Positions 8,992 to 21,300 of a stretch of 21,766 bases of DNA are shown here, in pieces; within the stretch, counting starts at the first letter, position 1, and every line of letters starts with the position of its first letter. The position numbers and the translations under genes were made by a program. The notes under the pieces were generated by a model that saw only the letters and a list, made by a program, of their open reading frames with translations, was not told the origin of the DNA and did no database searches. The stretch comes from Amoebophrya sp. AT5.2 (lineage: Eukaryota; Sar; Dinophyceae; Syndiniales; Amoebophryaceae), in NCBI GenBank assembly GCA_005223375.1, contig RXOD01004475.1, positions 1 to 21,766 on the forward strand. The letters are read 5' to 3'.

Positions 8992-9291
8992 TTATCGCGT
9001 GCCGCAACATGCCTCTGCCTCGTAGGATGTCCACAATTTCGTCCGCGCGGTGCTCTCCGCGCCCGCGTACCACGGCGCCCAGAATTCCGGTAGACGTTGC
9101 GGAACTCCCCCCCCTACTTCGAGCTCCTCGGTGGACGCTGCGGAAATGCCGTCGGGCTGCTCCGTCCTTGCGGCCTTCTTGGTTCCGCCTTCCCCTTGAG
9201 ACGATGACGAAGTGGCCAAGCAAGACGAGGAACCACCAGCCGCAGGCACGCCCATGTAGCCGCTGCGGACGAGCTCGTGAATCTTCGAGAG
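8992..9291 (-). CDS. Possible C-terminal continuation or last exon of the giant PARP gene
   Basis: The frame of the giant gene meets TAG at 9313-9315 and again at 9292-9294, then stays open for 99 codons to a TAA at 8992. The segment begins LSKIHELVRSGYMGVPAAGG and ends near FWAPWYAGAES, TKLWTSYEAEACCGTR. Codon choice (AAG, GAG, TAC, GGC) resembles the gene upstream. A frame-preserving 81-nt GT-AG intron can be drawn at 9343-9263, joining a GA|C codon. No family is recognised. It could instead be a small separate gene starting at the ATG at 9255, or 3' UTR. Confidence 0.4.
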   Translation of the reverse strand, partial: LSKIHELVRSGYMGVPAAGGSSSCLATSSSSQGEGGTKKAARTEQPDGISAASTEELEVGGGVPQRLPEFWAPWYAGAESTARTKLWTSYEAEACCGTR

Positions 9292-9312
9292 CTAGTAGTG
9301 GGCCGCGACGCA

Positions 9313-12300
9313 CTACTTGCTTGGCGGCCTCGCGGCCGTCGACTCGGTTCCAGGCGAACCGTCCGCGCCGGGTGCCGGACTTTCCGAAGAAGTGGCGAAA
9401 CTTTTCAAATGAAGAGGGGCGATCGCCTGTTCCGTTTCTGCGTCGAAGTAGGGTAGACTGTGTTCCTCCAGCATTTTCTTCACCCGCTCCTCTTCCTGCA
9501 TCCGCGCATGTTTTGACACAATCTCCGCGACTGTGCCACTCATGAAGCTCCTCACCTTGTCGATTTTTGGGTCTTCATTGATGTCCTCGATCCCTTTTCG
9601 AAGCCGTTCTCTCGCCGCCAGATCGTCCACAACCTGAGCGGTCAGAGGCGCACCCGTCTCTCCAGCCGTCAACATCGACACACACAGAGGGGCTCCGGCA
9701 TTGATCACCTGCACCCAAGGAGATGAAGAATCCCGGGGACCGATGCGGACGAACCAGTCTTCTCCTCCGCGCCATAATTTTTGCTTCAGTTCGTGATACA
9801 CGCCGAGGAGATGGTCGAGTGCTTCCTTCTTCGCCTTGCTAGTTTCCGCGTCCGCGTGCTGCTGAAAGGCCTCGAAGGCTCGGTCCTGGTCCTCGATCTC
9901 GGTGAGCACCAAAAGATCGTCTGGCACGCTGTCTTCTTCATCCGCTTCAATTCTGTCGCCAGTCGCCGTCGCGAATGCTGCGTACGAAAATTCCTCGCGC
10001 GAGGCGGACAGACGAAGACGGAAGCCGGGACAATGTCGATACTCGTAGAACTCGTTTTTCTCGATCAATGCGTCTCGACGGGCCTTGCGCTGCCACCGGT
10101 CATAGAGGCGTAGAACGAAGGTCCACAGCCTCGCGGCGCTTTTCAACGTCTCCTGTTCTTTTCTCACGCCGTCGTGCGCGGCCCACAACTTTTGCACCTC
10201 CTCGCGGTCCCGGCTGTTCTCCACGGGAAACTCGAGGGGCACCAGGTCCGCGGATGACCTCCTAAAAAAACACCTGTCTGCGTCCCGCGACAGCCGAACT
10301 TCGCGCTCTGCCAAATCATGATCCATCGTCGGCGACATTGCGCTGTCCGTGGAGCTTGACGCGGCAGCTGCTCTTGAGGAGGAGGAAGTCGAGACAGATT
10401 TACAAATGCGCCCTGCAGCTGGGCCTGGTGGTGGTGGACGAGCAGACACGAGGTCTACATTTACAGATCCGCCCTCTACTTCTGCGTCGTCGTCGATATA
10501 CGGCAAGCGGTGCTCTTCCGCGACTTTTCTCACTCGCTCTGTTTCCTGTGCCCTCACCAGCGGTAATACGATTTCACGTACGGCATCGGCAACCATGGTC
10601 AGCAGAACCGCGTCGACTTTCTCCCCTCCTCCGCCAGCGGCTGCTCGCATCACTTTCTCGAATCCTTCCCCGAGCTTCCGTCGCCCCTCCGCATCCGGGT
10701 ACACTGTTAAAATTTTGGATTTTGAGTCCTCTCCTCCTCCTGCGCCCTCCGACAAATCTTCAGTTTTCACCGAGACCCGAAAGGGTCCAGCGGCGCTTCG
10801 GATACCAATCAGCTGCAACCAGCCATTCTTGAACCCCAGTTTTGCCTTGCGGGCCCCTCTACCGATCTTGTCCCGCAACTCGTGAAACATGTCCACCAGT
10901 TCTTGCACGGACTTGGCCTTCGCCTCAGCGCTCGCATCTGCCCGCTCGTGCCACCGTTGGACGTTCACGAAGGCCTCGTACGCCAGATCTTGGTCCCTCA
11001 CCTCATCCAACACGATGAGATCCTCATCCTCACCCACGGTGACCGTGAGTTCCTCGCGCGTTTTTGACAATCGGATGCGGTTGCCCGGTAGGCTCAAAGT
11101 GCACGCCTGGCCGTCAGCCAGTAACCTCTTTCTTCGCGATCCACGTTCCGCCCGGTCGTGCAGCCGCAGGGCGAAGGTCCAAAGTTTGGCCATGTCCGTC
11201 GCACGCTCGGCTGGCAGTTTCTGTGCCGAATCGGCCCAGATGTCCCACAGCCGTTCCAGCTCGTCTCGGTCCTCTTGCTGGTCCACGGAGAATTCGTGCA
11301 CTTGGTCTCCCCGCGATCGCCGGATCGCGCACTTCCCAGCGCCCTTCCCCAGCCACAGGCTCTGTCCCAGGTTGCCGCCGCCCGCTTCAATAACTCTGCC
11401 GCCGCCCGCTTCAATAACTCGGAACGAGTCCTTTTCGTTCGGACCTCCTGCCCCACGCCGTGAGTGCAGGTCCTGCCTTCTACTTTCCGGTGCATTGCCA
11501 ACATGATCGCTGGCCCCCCGCTCCAGCCACCCCGCGCCCGCAACGTCCCTCTTCTCCCCGATGCCAAACATCTGTAAGTGTTGGGTGGGGACCAGGTACT
11601 CGCCACCGCCCTGCCACTGCCACAGCCGTGAGCTGTTGTCTGTCGACAAGTAGTACTTGTACTGCAGTTGGGTGTACGTTTCGGAATTCGCGCGTCGCCC
11701 GTGTCGTCTCTCCACGGCGTCCGGCCTCAACTTCACCCGGAACGCCCGCGTCGAATACGGCCAACTCCAGAGCCGATGGTTTTCCGACGAAGGTCTGCCG
11801 ACGTGGTACCCGTCGTCGTCCCGTTCTGCCGCTGGCCGGGCTACCAGCCGGAGTGTCATCTCGTTCTTTTTTGCGTCATCGACCGCAAGCTCCAAAGTGC
11901 CGACCGAGACCGAGTCACGGCTGCGCTGCTCGTCCAGCCCCCTCCCCTGTACGTACACCCGCTCGCCGAACACCGCAGGGACGAAAGCCTCCACCTGTTC
12001 GAAGGTGTCATAAAGCTTCATGTGCCCGCGCATGCGCGAGTCCGGGTTTTGCAGCTGCGGGGGGAGCGGCGGGGGTTCCACTGCTCCTGCGTCTGCGTCT
12101 GCGTCTGGCGGACACGACGATCCACATTCTTTCTTTACTTGCTCGAACTCTGTCTGCATGCTGAATCTGCGCACGAGCCGGTCCACGACATCGAGCAGGT
12201 CATCTGGCTTGGGACGCCGACCCGTCACCACGGCGAAAAATTGTTCGTGCATGTCACGCATGATCCTCTCACGGGCCGCCTCTCCCTGCACACAAGAAGA

Positions 12301-15300
12301 TGAAGGAGGGCCGCCGGCGCCGCGAGTGGATCCACTTCTACACTGCTGCAGCCGCGATGCAAACTTGCGAACTAGCTCCAATTCCAACAGAAGTTGCTCG
12401 TTCCCCTTGGTGATTAAGGGATCCGCTTCGTAGTACTCGCCCGTGCTCCAGTCCGCTTTTTTCAGCCAGTTTGCGTACGCCTTTCGCTGCAACACTTCGA
12501 TCAGGGGTGCGTCTGCGTCTGAGGTGCGGGCTTTCCGTAGCTCCAGCCAGCTGTTGGGGATGCGATCGAATTCCTCTCTTCGCGGCAGTTCGTCGCGGCC
12601 GGAGAGCCCAAATCGCGCCACGCTTTTCTCGAAGTTCATCGTGTCTGTTCGGTGGGGGAGTAGGTGGCGTTCGCCATAGACGTTGTAGTACCTGTGCTCC
12701 AAGAGCTGCAACGGGTTCTTGGCTACGGACGAGGACCGAGAAGTGTCCTCCTCGTCGTGTGAAAGCTGACGGAGGCTGTGGCCTTCTCTTCGTAGCTGCT
12801 CCTTCACTTCCTCGCGCTCCTGCTCATTCAGCCCGCTTCCGTCCCTCTCGATCCGCTCCGGCGCCCACAGCAGCTGCCTCGCATCCTGCCACGCGTTCAC
12901 AGGCGGGACGATCGAGCTGCCGCCACTGCAGCCACTCCCTCTCCCAGTCCCACCAGAACAATCAGCGGCCGCAACAACTACGTCCCCCCGCCCGTCTTCC
13001 ACGTTGTAAAAGTGCCACCTGTCAACGGCTAGTTCCTGCAGGGTCTTCTGCACCTCGGGATCCCGCGGCCAGCCGAAGGTGTTCTGGTCGTCCAGATACT
13101 GCCTGTGGCCGAAGAACTCCGGCTCGGCGGCTACTCTGCGGCCGGCGAGTTGCTGCCTGCGCACATCAGCTTTGGGAGTGAGGCCCGTGATACCCTTCCG
13201 CAGAACGGAGGGCACCATCAGAAGCGGTGAAATCACCATCGTCCGCTTCACCGTCTGCTCACTCAGAAAAGAATCGATCGAGGGGCCCGCCAAGGTTTGC
13301 AAGGCGGCGGAGACAACTTGGCTCGCACCACTCGTGGCAGCTGCAGGCCCATCTCCCTTCTCGTACGAGAACGGGGGGCCCTTGGAGTCCAAGAGACTCC
13401 CTCCACCTCTATCCGAGCCCTGGTCCTGCTTCGGCACTTCAGCAGCCAAATTGGTTTTTCTACTACTCGCGGCAAAGACGTCTCTCGCTGTTTGCGAGAA
13501 CGCGTTGCTCTCTTTTTCGGACGATTCTTCCATCCTCTCGCGCGTGAACTTCAGCCCCTGCCACTCCAGTCGTCTCCGACGCAATCGCTCCAACGCCTCC
13601 AGGCGAAAAGACAGCTGCCTCTCCTCCAGCAGCTTCTCAAAACTCCGGGTGGCGACCACCAGGGGAGAGGCTGGTAGAGTGGGATCTCTATTGACAGACC
13701 ATTGATCAGCATAAGTAGGCGCCGTCCCCATTCTTCCCGTTTTATCCAGCACAGGGGTCTTTCCGTAGGTTCCTCGGGGAGACTCTGGACGCAGTGCGAC
13801 AGTCCTCACGGCGTGTTCTACAATCTTCACGACGGAGCTTTCGTCACGACTTGTTTCCGCACCGGTTGCACCTCCCCGAATGAGAAACGCCTCCTCCAGG
13901 TCCACCATTTCCTTCGCGGCGTCGACCAGGATCGGCGCATAGTCGCGGCGCCACACGCAGCCGGGCACCCGGTGACAGTCGTGTTCGTACCAGAACGAAT
14001 CGCACCGCCTCGAGAGCAGGTCAGCAGCGCCGGCTACAGCTTTATTTGTCCTTCTTGCTGATGCTGCAGCTGCTCCACTGTGGAGGTTCTTCTTGAACAC
14101 TTGTTCATCTTCGCCAGGAACATCAACCATGTTTGGGTGTAGCGCATCCGCGTTTTCCGCTCGGCGGGCCGCCTCGAGGACGACGCCCAGGACCGCCTTG
14201 TTCCACACCACGGCGGGGCCGTCCTCGCATATTCCGACCCAGAACGAGGGGCGCCACCATTCGGTTGCAAACCTGCTCTTGTCCCCGGTTGCAAAGGATC
14301 CGAGACCACTCTGCTCGAAAAAAGACGCGTGCTCGATCACAAGCGGTTTCCACACTCTGTGCTCGAGGTCCGAAACCACAGCGGAGAGCTGATGTTCGAG
14401 TAGCGAGGAGGTGATCTTCGTCGAGCCCCCCTGCTGCTGCTCACGATCACCCTCACGCCGACTGCCTTGCGAGTCTTCGCTGGCCATGTAGTCCACCAGT
14501 CGATGTCGAAACAGCGAGCGGTAGAGCGCAGTCAAGCCCTCGTCCGCGGCTTCACGACCCCGACGGGCACGGGGGGCTTGCTGTTGCCCTACTGGAGGGC
14601 TCCCTGTCGCAATATTCTCGAGAAAGCGGCGCAACACATCGTTATCATCGTTGATCCTGTGAAACCGCACGGCCGTCAGTGAGTCAGGGCTGGCGTGCAT
14701 CGCGAGGCGATGCTGCAGTTGCGGACTGCCGCCACTGTTGGACAGTCGTTTCGAGAGATCTCGTAAAAAGCTTGCTTCGTCCAGCTCCACCGTAGCCGGG
14801 GGGACGGAAGATTCTTGTCGCGTGGAAGCAGCAGCTGCGGCTTCCCCTTCCTCTGCGCTGGCCCCTCCTTGTGCAAACGACTCGACACGACCTCCACCAG
14901 CATGAGCTCCATCGCCGTCGTGAGCCTTCATTCCGCCATGGGGCTCGTGGATGACGTCCTCCGAGGACGTGTCCTCCATCGTCACGTCGTGCTCTGGTGA
15001 CCCGGTCTCGGCATTCTCGTGCTGGTCTCTGCTTCCGCCCACCGCTGCTTCCAGGTGTCTCAGGTAGTCGCCGACGACCTCCGGTCGCCACCGGGTTCGC
15101 GGAATCCGGAAGTTCTCGCGCACCACCTGCTGCAGGCGGTCGGGCGAAAACGCGCCGTCGATCTCCGCCGCGGACGCTTCCACGATGTACTCGTCGTAGC
15201 TCTGGGCCTCCGAAAACGTGATGATCTCAAGGTGTTCTTGTCTGTGCCACACGTGGTACCTTCCCTCTCCCTTCACCACCGCCGCCCCTCCCCGGCCGCG

Positions 15301-18300
15301 CAGTATCCAGCCGGGGAGGACCACGAACGTGTCGCAGTGGCCCCGCAACTGCTCAAAATCCTCCGGCATCAGCCAGTGCACCGTCTCCAGCAACTGACAA
15401 ACCCGGCCGAGCGAGACCCGGGACAAAAGGAAGTACTGTTTGCCGTACCGCCCGAGCGGGGGCGTCTCCTCGGCGTGCAAAGTCTGCTCCCGTTCCTCGC
15501 GCGCGTACATAACGGCCTTGCAAATTTGCGGCGTCCAATACATCCCCTGCCCAAACCAGTGACCGGCGGGGGCGCGATTTGTGTTCGCCGCTCCGTCGCC
15601 GCCCTCGTTGGGGGCGTCTTCTTTTTCGGGGGCGGAGGTTCCGCTGTTCCCCGTTTCTTCCTCGAGGCCGCTTCCCACCGTTTCTGCGTGCATTTTCTTG
15701 GCCAATTTTGCGATGATGCTGAGGCGCTTTTCCGCCTTGTATCGCTGGGCACGGGAACTCGATTTCGTGGTCAGAGTGCTCGGGCGCAGCTCGACGTCGC
15801 TCGGATCATAGTTCCAACCCCGCCTGCCTGTGGCCATGCGCAGCGCGTTTTCGTGCGTGGACCCGTGCCACAGGTAGTACTCATTCGTCGACAAATCGGT
15901 GTGGAATGGCTTGTTCTTTCGGGTTCTTGCAGAAGCGGTCCTCTTGTTTGTTGTTGTGCCGGAGGTAGAAGTTGCTCCACCAGCATCCGACTCCTGCGCG
16001 CTGGTGGTGGTTTTCTTCTTCTTCAAAATATCGCTCAGCCGCTGCACCGAGTCAGGCTCGAAGAAAGACGGAAGGATGCTGTTCGCACGGAGCACGGTCT
16101 GCAGGTCCATTGAAATCGTTTCACGACGACCTTCGTCCCCTTGTTCCGCATCCGCCCCCACCGCATGATCTACTTCCCACTTAAAGTCCGCGAGGTCGTA
16201 ACTCATAACCCCCACGTGCACAGGATGCTGGTTGATCTGTCTGCGGCAGTCGTTGTGAACACCCCTCCGGATGCGGCGCTTCCGCAAACAGCCACCCACG
16301 CAAGCTGCCGATGTCCCCGCCCCGAAATTAACCGCTTTTTCATGATAACGCAAATCTTCCTCCTTACAAAACGGGTTCTGGTGGAAATCGGCTGCGGCAC
16401 CGCTCTTTCGCAGCCCACAGTTGCCACAGCTGCGTGTGACCCACAGTTGGGTGGTACCGGACGGGAACTTCGACAAAACGTTGTACTTTCCGACGCGATG
16501 GTTTCGGTCGGAGGAAAAAGTCACCGGCGCGAGGTGCTCTGCGGGAAAGTTCGTATGTCCAGTCGAGGGCCGAGCTTTTCTCCGTTCGTAGTAGTGGTTG
16601 CCCGTGCCGACGTCAATGCCGCCATCTTTTTTTCTTCTGAAAAGAGTAAACCACGAGGGAGACGTCGCTGTTCTTCTTGTTACAGTTGTACTAGGACTAG
16701 CACCTGCATCTTGCTCCTGAAGATGTGCGGGGGTCGACGATGGGCCCCCTCCTGCCACGGAAGTGGTGCCACCTCTAAGACCAGATTGCCAGTATACAAG
16801 CTCCGGCTTCGACGTCTGTGTAGTTGCATCATCATAGCCCGCCGGGTTGTCCCCCGTCGCAACCGCAGCCTCCATCGTTGCCACTGGCGTCATATTTTCC
16901 GGCATTTTTTGCACCGTGAATACTGGGTCCTCGGTATCGCCCGACATTTGTAGCGTTCGCAGTACCCCGGAGTAGTACGCCTGATTGAAGCGGACCTTGC
17001 GCATTCTTTTTTTTAACGCTGCGTACGCCGTCCAATATACTGCATTCTCGAACCGTTCGATCGAGGTCACCATCGCCCGAGAAAACAGGCACTCGTTCCC
17101 CAACCACTCCCGCAGCCTGGGCAGAATCAAAAGCAATTTTTCAGAAGAAGTAACAGCACCTTCCGCCATGTCGTGCAGTTGCTTCGCGGCGCCGACCCAG
17201 GTTCCCGCCCTCCCGTCGCTTTTGCTCAGCGGCTCGACAACCCCCTCTTCGTCGCGGCTGCAGCAGCCCGTTCCCGCGGCGCGGTCTGCTCTATCAGCTC
17301 CTTCCACTTTCCGCGTCGAGGCACCCCCGGTGCGGCGGCAAATAAATCTCTGCGATCCACCGGCGGGGTACACGTCCCGCATGCTATAGTTTACGCCGCA
17401 ATTGTTTGCGAACCTATGCTTCGCTCCGCAACTGAGCCTGCCGTACTGCATCATGAACTCGACGCTACGCAGAAGGAATGTGGCCTGCGGGTCCACCACC
17501 TTGGCGGCCTGCTCCAAAACGGGGTCGCTGTGGTGGAACGGATCGTGCGGCGGGTGGAACCTTCGCTCCTCCACGACGCGGACGGGTTCGGGGCCGAAAA
17601 ACACCAGCTCGGGCCCTTGCTCGGACTCCTCCCAGTTGCCGTACTGCGTCTCTTCCGAAAAAGTCACCCCGATCTCGTGCACGTTGGGGCAGAAGATTTG
17701 AGTTGTAGTATCCTCGTCCGCGCAGTACATCAGCCGTGCTGTGTCCGCGCCCATGATACGAACCGCTCTCCCCAACTCCGAGGTCGCCCGCGCCAGTTCC
17801 CGCCGCTTCAACGCCTCCTCCTTCAACATCGCCTTTGGATGCGTGACATCAGAATCTACTCCTTCATAATCATCACCGCCAAGTGAAGATGTTCCAGTGA
17901 TGATGTCATCATCCGCCATCAACTCTTTCACGCCCTTGACTCCCAACTCAGCCGCCAATTTCTCCACGTGAACCGGTAAAGGACAACCGCGGAAGTAGCG
18001 ACTCCTGACAAAAGAAGTAGATCCCTTTTTAGGAACGTCGCTGGAAGATGAAGGACCACTTCCGCTGAAGATGGACGAAGATGAGAGGTAGTGGCGCTTC
18101 TGTTCTTCTGGGAGAGTTTTTTCGTCGAACTCAACCTGTTTCGCCACCAGATCGGGCGTGTTCTCTACGAAAGACCACTGTAAGGAGGTGGCGCGCCGCC
18201 TCGCGGGGACCACCTCCTGTGGGCCTGCACCTTCCTCGGTTCTTTCCGTTCCCTCCGCCCGGGAGGTCCAGTTCGTCATGCCCAAAAGTTGCCGCACCGT

Positions 18301-21300
18301 CTCCAGTCTTGCTGTGGCCTTCTTGTCGGCCACGAGCACATCGGTTCCGTCCTTCGTGACTACGCGGCTTTTGCCCGTGTCCGGATCCACGAACCCCCTT
18401 GCAATTTCGGCGCGCACCTCGGCTGCTTTTCGCTCATCATCGGCATACTTCACGTCCACTGGCACGCTTCCTTCCAAGTAGTTCACCGGCATGTCGACCA
18501 CCGTCCGCATTTTCGATTCCACGTCAAGGTACAGCGCGCCGACGCGCTGCGCACTGGCTTGACTTGCGGCCACTTCCGGGAGATTGTCACCAGGGAATAT
18601 CGGGTTAAGCCGCTCATGCAAGAGAATTTTGCCTGCTTTTTCATCCTGCTGTTGTGTTGCGGTGCTGGAAGTGTACTGGAGATCTGCCACGCTCCACCTG
18701 TCGCTGTGCCACCTGTTCTTTTCTGGATCCCGCTGGCTCTTTTCCGCGTCGCGGTCGACGTGCGCTTGGCGTTGCGTCGCGAGCGCGATAAGCGTCGGCA
18801 ATGGCTTCGGGCGGTACACAATTCGAGCGGCCTCGCGAGCAGTGCCGAAAGCCGGATTGTCGGACACGATCCACTGCGAGCTATCGGGCGGCTCCTCCTC
18901 CAAAATTTTGCGATTTTCCTCTTCGACGTCCGCTACACCACGGCCCGCCATTTTTTTCTTCCGAGCGTTCACAAGCGGCTGCTTCTTCTCGTACGCCTCC
19001 TCCATCAACTCGCGGTTCGCTTTCTCCGCCCCGACCTGAGTCAGCAACCAAGGGGACTCGTTCTGGGGATACATGGTTTGCTTCACGTGGTACGGGAACT
19101 CGTCCAGTGGAAGAAACCAGAATCGCGGGTCCCAATACACGGGCGGATTGTCTTGGGAATCCGTGTTCGGCGCAACGCCCGCCACCTCGCGGAAGTGATG
19201 CAACGCGGCGCCAACCTTTGCAACTTCTACCGGTTGTATGTTGATTTCTTCTTCTTCCACATGATCCCGCCGGTGCTCTTCCTCTCCCCCGTCCTGGTGT
19301 GAACCTCGTAAAGCTTCGGGGCCAACTTCCGCCGGACGCCGGGGAGCAACAGCTTCAATCATCGGCTCCAGAGACCGGAAGCGCCTTTCGCCGTGGAGGT
19401 GTTGTCTCGCCCCGGAAAATAAGGTGGTTTTGCGTCCTTCTCCTTGCGTGTCAGATTGAAGCCGGAAGTGCCATATGCGAGAACCTGTAGCTTTCGTTGC
19501 AGATTTTTGCTCATCTTCGCCCCCTCGAATAATGTGCCACTTTTGCAGAGAGGAGTCCCACACTCGCACTTCCTTTTTGTATGCTTTCGCGATCACTTCT
19601 ACCAGTTGCAGCGCCTCTCCTACGGTCTTCGTTTTATTCTGTGCAATTTCCAGCCCTAGAAACGCTGGCTTCCAGAGCGCTGCACCATCGCTCCGAGAAA
19701 ACGCTCTCTTCACGAAGTTTTGATGCTCCGCGATCTTCCTCCTCCTGTGCATTACCCGCTTCATCGACGGTTCTGGGTGCTCTTGTTTTCCTGTCCCGCC
19801 CTTCGTCCCTGGAATGACCGCCGCCGGGCCTTCTTTCTCCAGTTTGGCGGCGGCGCTCTGTTCCGCCTTTGCGTGCGCTTCTAGCCGCTCGACGTTCAGC
19901 ACGTCAATCACTTGCGGTTGCGCGACGTTTCCGCTGCGAAGTGGTCCCCTCACGGAGTCCTGCTGTGTTCTTGAGGTGTCGAACTCGAACTCGAATTCCA
20001 CCATTCGCTGCAGCGCTTCCCATACTGTCAAGGGCGCTGCTGCGGCGAGAAAGTTGAACACCTGAAAATTCATCCGGCGACTGCCCGTGTCTCGTAAAGT
20101 CCTGCGCAAGACGACCTTGGGTGCTGCGCAGGAGGTAGTCACAGTGGCGGCCCCAGCGTGCTGGGGAGACGAGTGATAGCCGTGGTAGGACGACGCGTGC
20201 TCAATCTCTATCAGCGGAAGCAGCCGCAACCCGCTCATGTTAAACAAGAGATCATCCAGGGTAGCGGTGGAAGACGGAGCAGCTGCGCCAGCGCTAGTAC
20301 CAGCACCCCGACCTGCCTTCTCTTCGGTCTCCAAGATGCGCGTGGCGTCCTCTTCAAGCGACCCCGGTGCCGCGATGGTGCCTAGCAGAACGAGGGGCTT
20401 TTGCGCCGTCGTTCCGGGTCCATGGTCTTTGGTGCCAGAAGGAGCGGAGCTCTTCTCGCTTGCTGCTTTTGTGCCGGTACGAACGGCGCCAGGCTGTTCC
20501 TCCACCTCGAGAAACTGAAAACTTCCCCGCCTCCAGGCGGCAAAGTCGAGCCCAGGAACCTCCGTTCCGGCTCGAAAGTCATCTGATGACGATTTGCCCT
20601 CTTCGTCTGCTGGGCCGCCCGCACCGACTCGTGTCTCCTCCACCATTCGCCGCAGAGCTCTTGCAGCAACGAGAGCTCTCGGGTTTTCCTCTTGTTGCAC
20701 GCGCAACGAAGACTGGTCTTCCGGCACTTCCGCACTCATTGACTCGTCAAACAAGGTCCTCAGCCGTCTCTTCAAAAACTCTTTGCTCCGGAGTGCCAGC
20801 CCTCGGGATCGGGGGCCTGGTGGAATCTCGGCAGAGGGGGCGCTCTCTTCTTGGCGGGTGGGAATTTCGGTTCTCAACCTTTTCAAGGCTCTCAGGGCAG
20901 ACTCCGTCGCGTCCGCACCACCCTCCTGCTCCTGCTTCGTACTTCTGCCTGTAGCTTGCATCCTCTGCTCCTCCTGGAAGACTTCTGACAGCCGATTTTT
21001 CAGGGAAAGGCGGCGTACCTTTGCAACCACTGTCTGCTCAAGAACGTCGTCGCCTCCCTCGTTAGCGTTAGCAACACCTCCCGAGGGACCACCACTTGAG
21101 ACCTTCATTTCCTCGACAAGCTTCCGCAGCGCCTCAACTGCCGCATCCGTAGGGTCTGGCGCAGCTCTTCGACGGTTCAAGAAAGGCATAAAAGACTCGT
21201 GTCCACCAGGAGAAGACGAGCTGCCGAAGACTCGTGTCCAACATTCACCATGCAGTGCGCAGAAAACAATATGCACTTCCCTACCCCCCAGGATCTCCGC

